Assembly (NCBI GenBank): GCA_964619885.1
Contig: CAZUGA010000016.1
Location: 24,154 to 88,153 of the forward strand
Direction of reading: 5' to 3'
From: CAZUGA01 sp964619885
GTDB lineage: Bacteria > Pseudomonadota > Gammaproteobacteria > Methylococcales > UBA1147
DNA length: 64,000 nt
Each line of letters begins with the position of its first letter. Positions within the stretch are counted from its first letter, which is position 1. The position numbers were made by a program, and so were the translations under genes. Positions 63,540 to 64,000 of this stretch are shown here, piece after piece. Below the pieces are notes generated by a model that did not search any database, had not been told where the DNA came from, and saw only the letters and a program-made list of their open reading frames with translations.

Positions 63540-64000
63540 GCGGATAAAAGTATAGTAATTTCAGCCTGATGTGACAGTTACTGTATCGCTTTAGCTATTC
63601 TAACTGGTTGATCGTCAGCTTTTGACCATTTCCAGCCATTCGTAATTTACGTTCAATGATCGGTGGGTGGTGTTGAGCCAGTTACAATCGACGGCCACAG
63701 ATGTCCGCTACTCGGGTTACAATGTTGCTAATCAAAACCGAATCAGACACGGTATGTGGTTAGATTTTAGCTATTACAGATGTTTGACTACGGTCTTAGT
63801 TTAAATGATTTTAAACCAAATAATTGAATCTCCAATTGTTGGAGTGTTGGATTGCAAAGTGTCCGCAAAAACACTAGAAGTTCCAATCAATATCAATTAC
63901 CTGCTGTTACAACTAGTATTTATTGAAAATTAACTTTTCTATTTCAAGAGCCTCTTGCAAAACACTCGGCTTTCAAGTGAGCGCAAATAAAAATAAGACG
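63540..64000. other. gene-free end of window
   Basis: 461 bases after the receptor gene. No gene or terminator seen. The stretch 63616-63642 weakly matches 60037-60063, possibly a decayed dispersed repeat. Confidence 0.45.

Overview
The window reads as chromosomal DNA of a Gram-negative gammaproteobacterium of moderate GC. The evidence is a TonB-dependent receptor, the twitching ATPase PilU, an Uup-type ABC-F protein, DNA polymerase I, sigma-54 activators and several lipoproteins. The genus cannot be fixed from sequence alone. Most of it is housekeeping or regulatory chromosome, with one clear accessory region at a serine tRNA (about 14.7-19.5 kb).

Layout. 0-14.7 kb: lpdA, an esterase and argG; a sensorless sigma-54 activator with a TauE/UreH-like exporter; a TonB-dependent receptor; ppa, a family 4 glycosyltransferase, pyrF, a CinA-like protein with a decayed amidase half, and uup. 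14.7-15.4 kb: an array of 152-bp tandem repeats, each carrying the first 22 bp of the tRNA-Ser(GGA) gene, ahead of the one intact tRNA gene. 15.4-19.5 kb: a worn genomic island. It holds the C-terminal stub of a tyrosine recombinase, cut by a dead IS6-family element, then a 131-bp MITE-like element and an arsR-arsC-acr3 arsenic operon framed by 30-bp inverted repeats with no transposase, then gene remnants. 19.6-31 kb: pilU, a receiver-AlbA_2 fusion, an SMR pump, small unknowns, a quinone oxidoreductase, an AT-rich formyltransferase/GINT1-like protein, a short MetE-like methyltransferase, and an M64 peptidase coupled to a secreted unknown. 31-37.4 kb: an ABC-2 transporter, a frameshifted DCC/WD40 composite, and an operon of DUF4166, DUF2269, SDR-DoxX and a small membrane protein. 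37.5-45.1 kb: a membrane histidine kinase with its NtrC-type regulator, then a periplasmic binding protein with a large hybrid kinase. 45.4-64 kb: a heme-binding-like secreted protein, polA, a VapBC-like pair, two YbjQ-family proteins with an M48 protease, a sugar-dehydrogenase-like protein with an LpqC-like esterase, a PPK2, small conserved unknowns, a methyltransferase and a chemotaxis receptor.

Most unusual feature. The tRNA-Ser repeat array recalls, in mirror image, the tandem repeats that follow tyrT in E. coli (rtT), where each repeat carries the 3' end of the tRNA. Here the repeats precede the tRNA and carry its 5' end. Each unit contains a chain of perfect hairpins. A good stable-RNA promoter with a GC-rich discriminator lies upstream of the whole array, so the repeats are probably transcribed as the long leader of the tRNA precursor. 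I found no CRISPR array, retron, diversity-generating element, complete prophage or large biosynthetic cluster.
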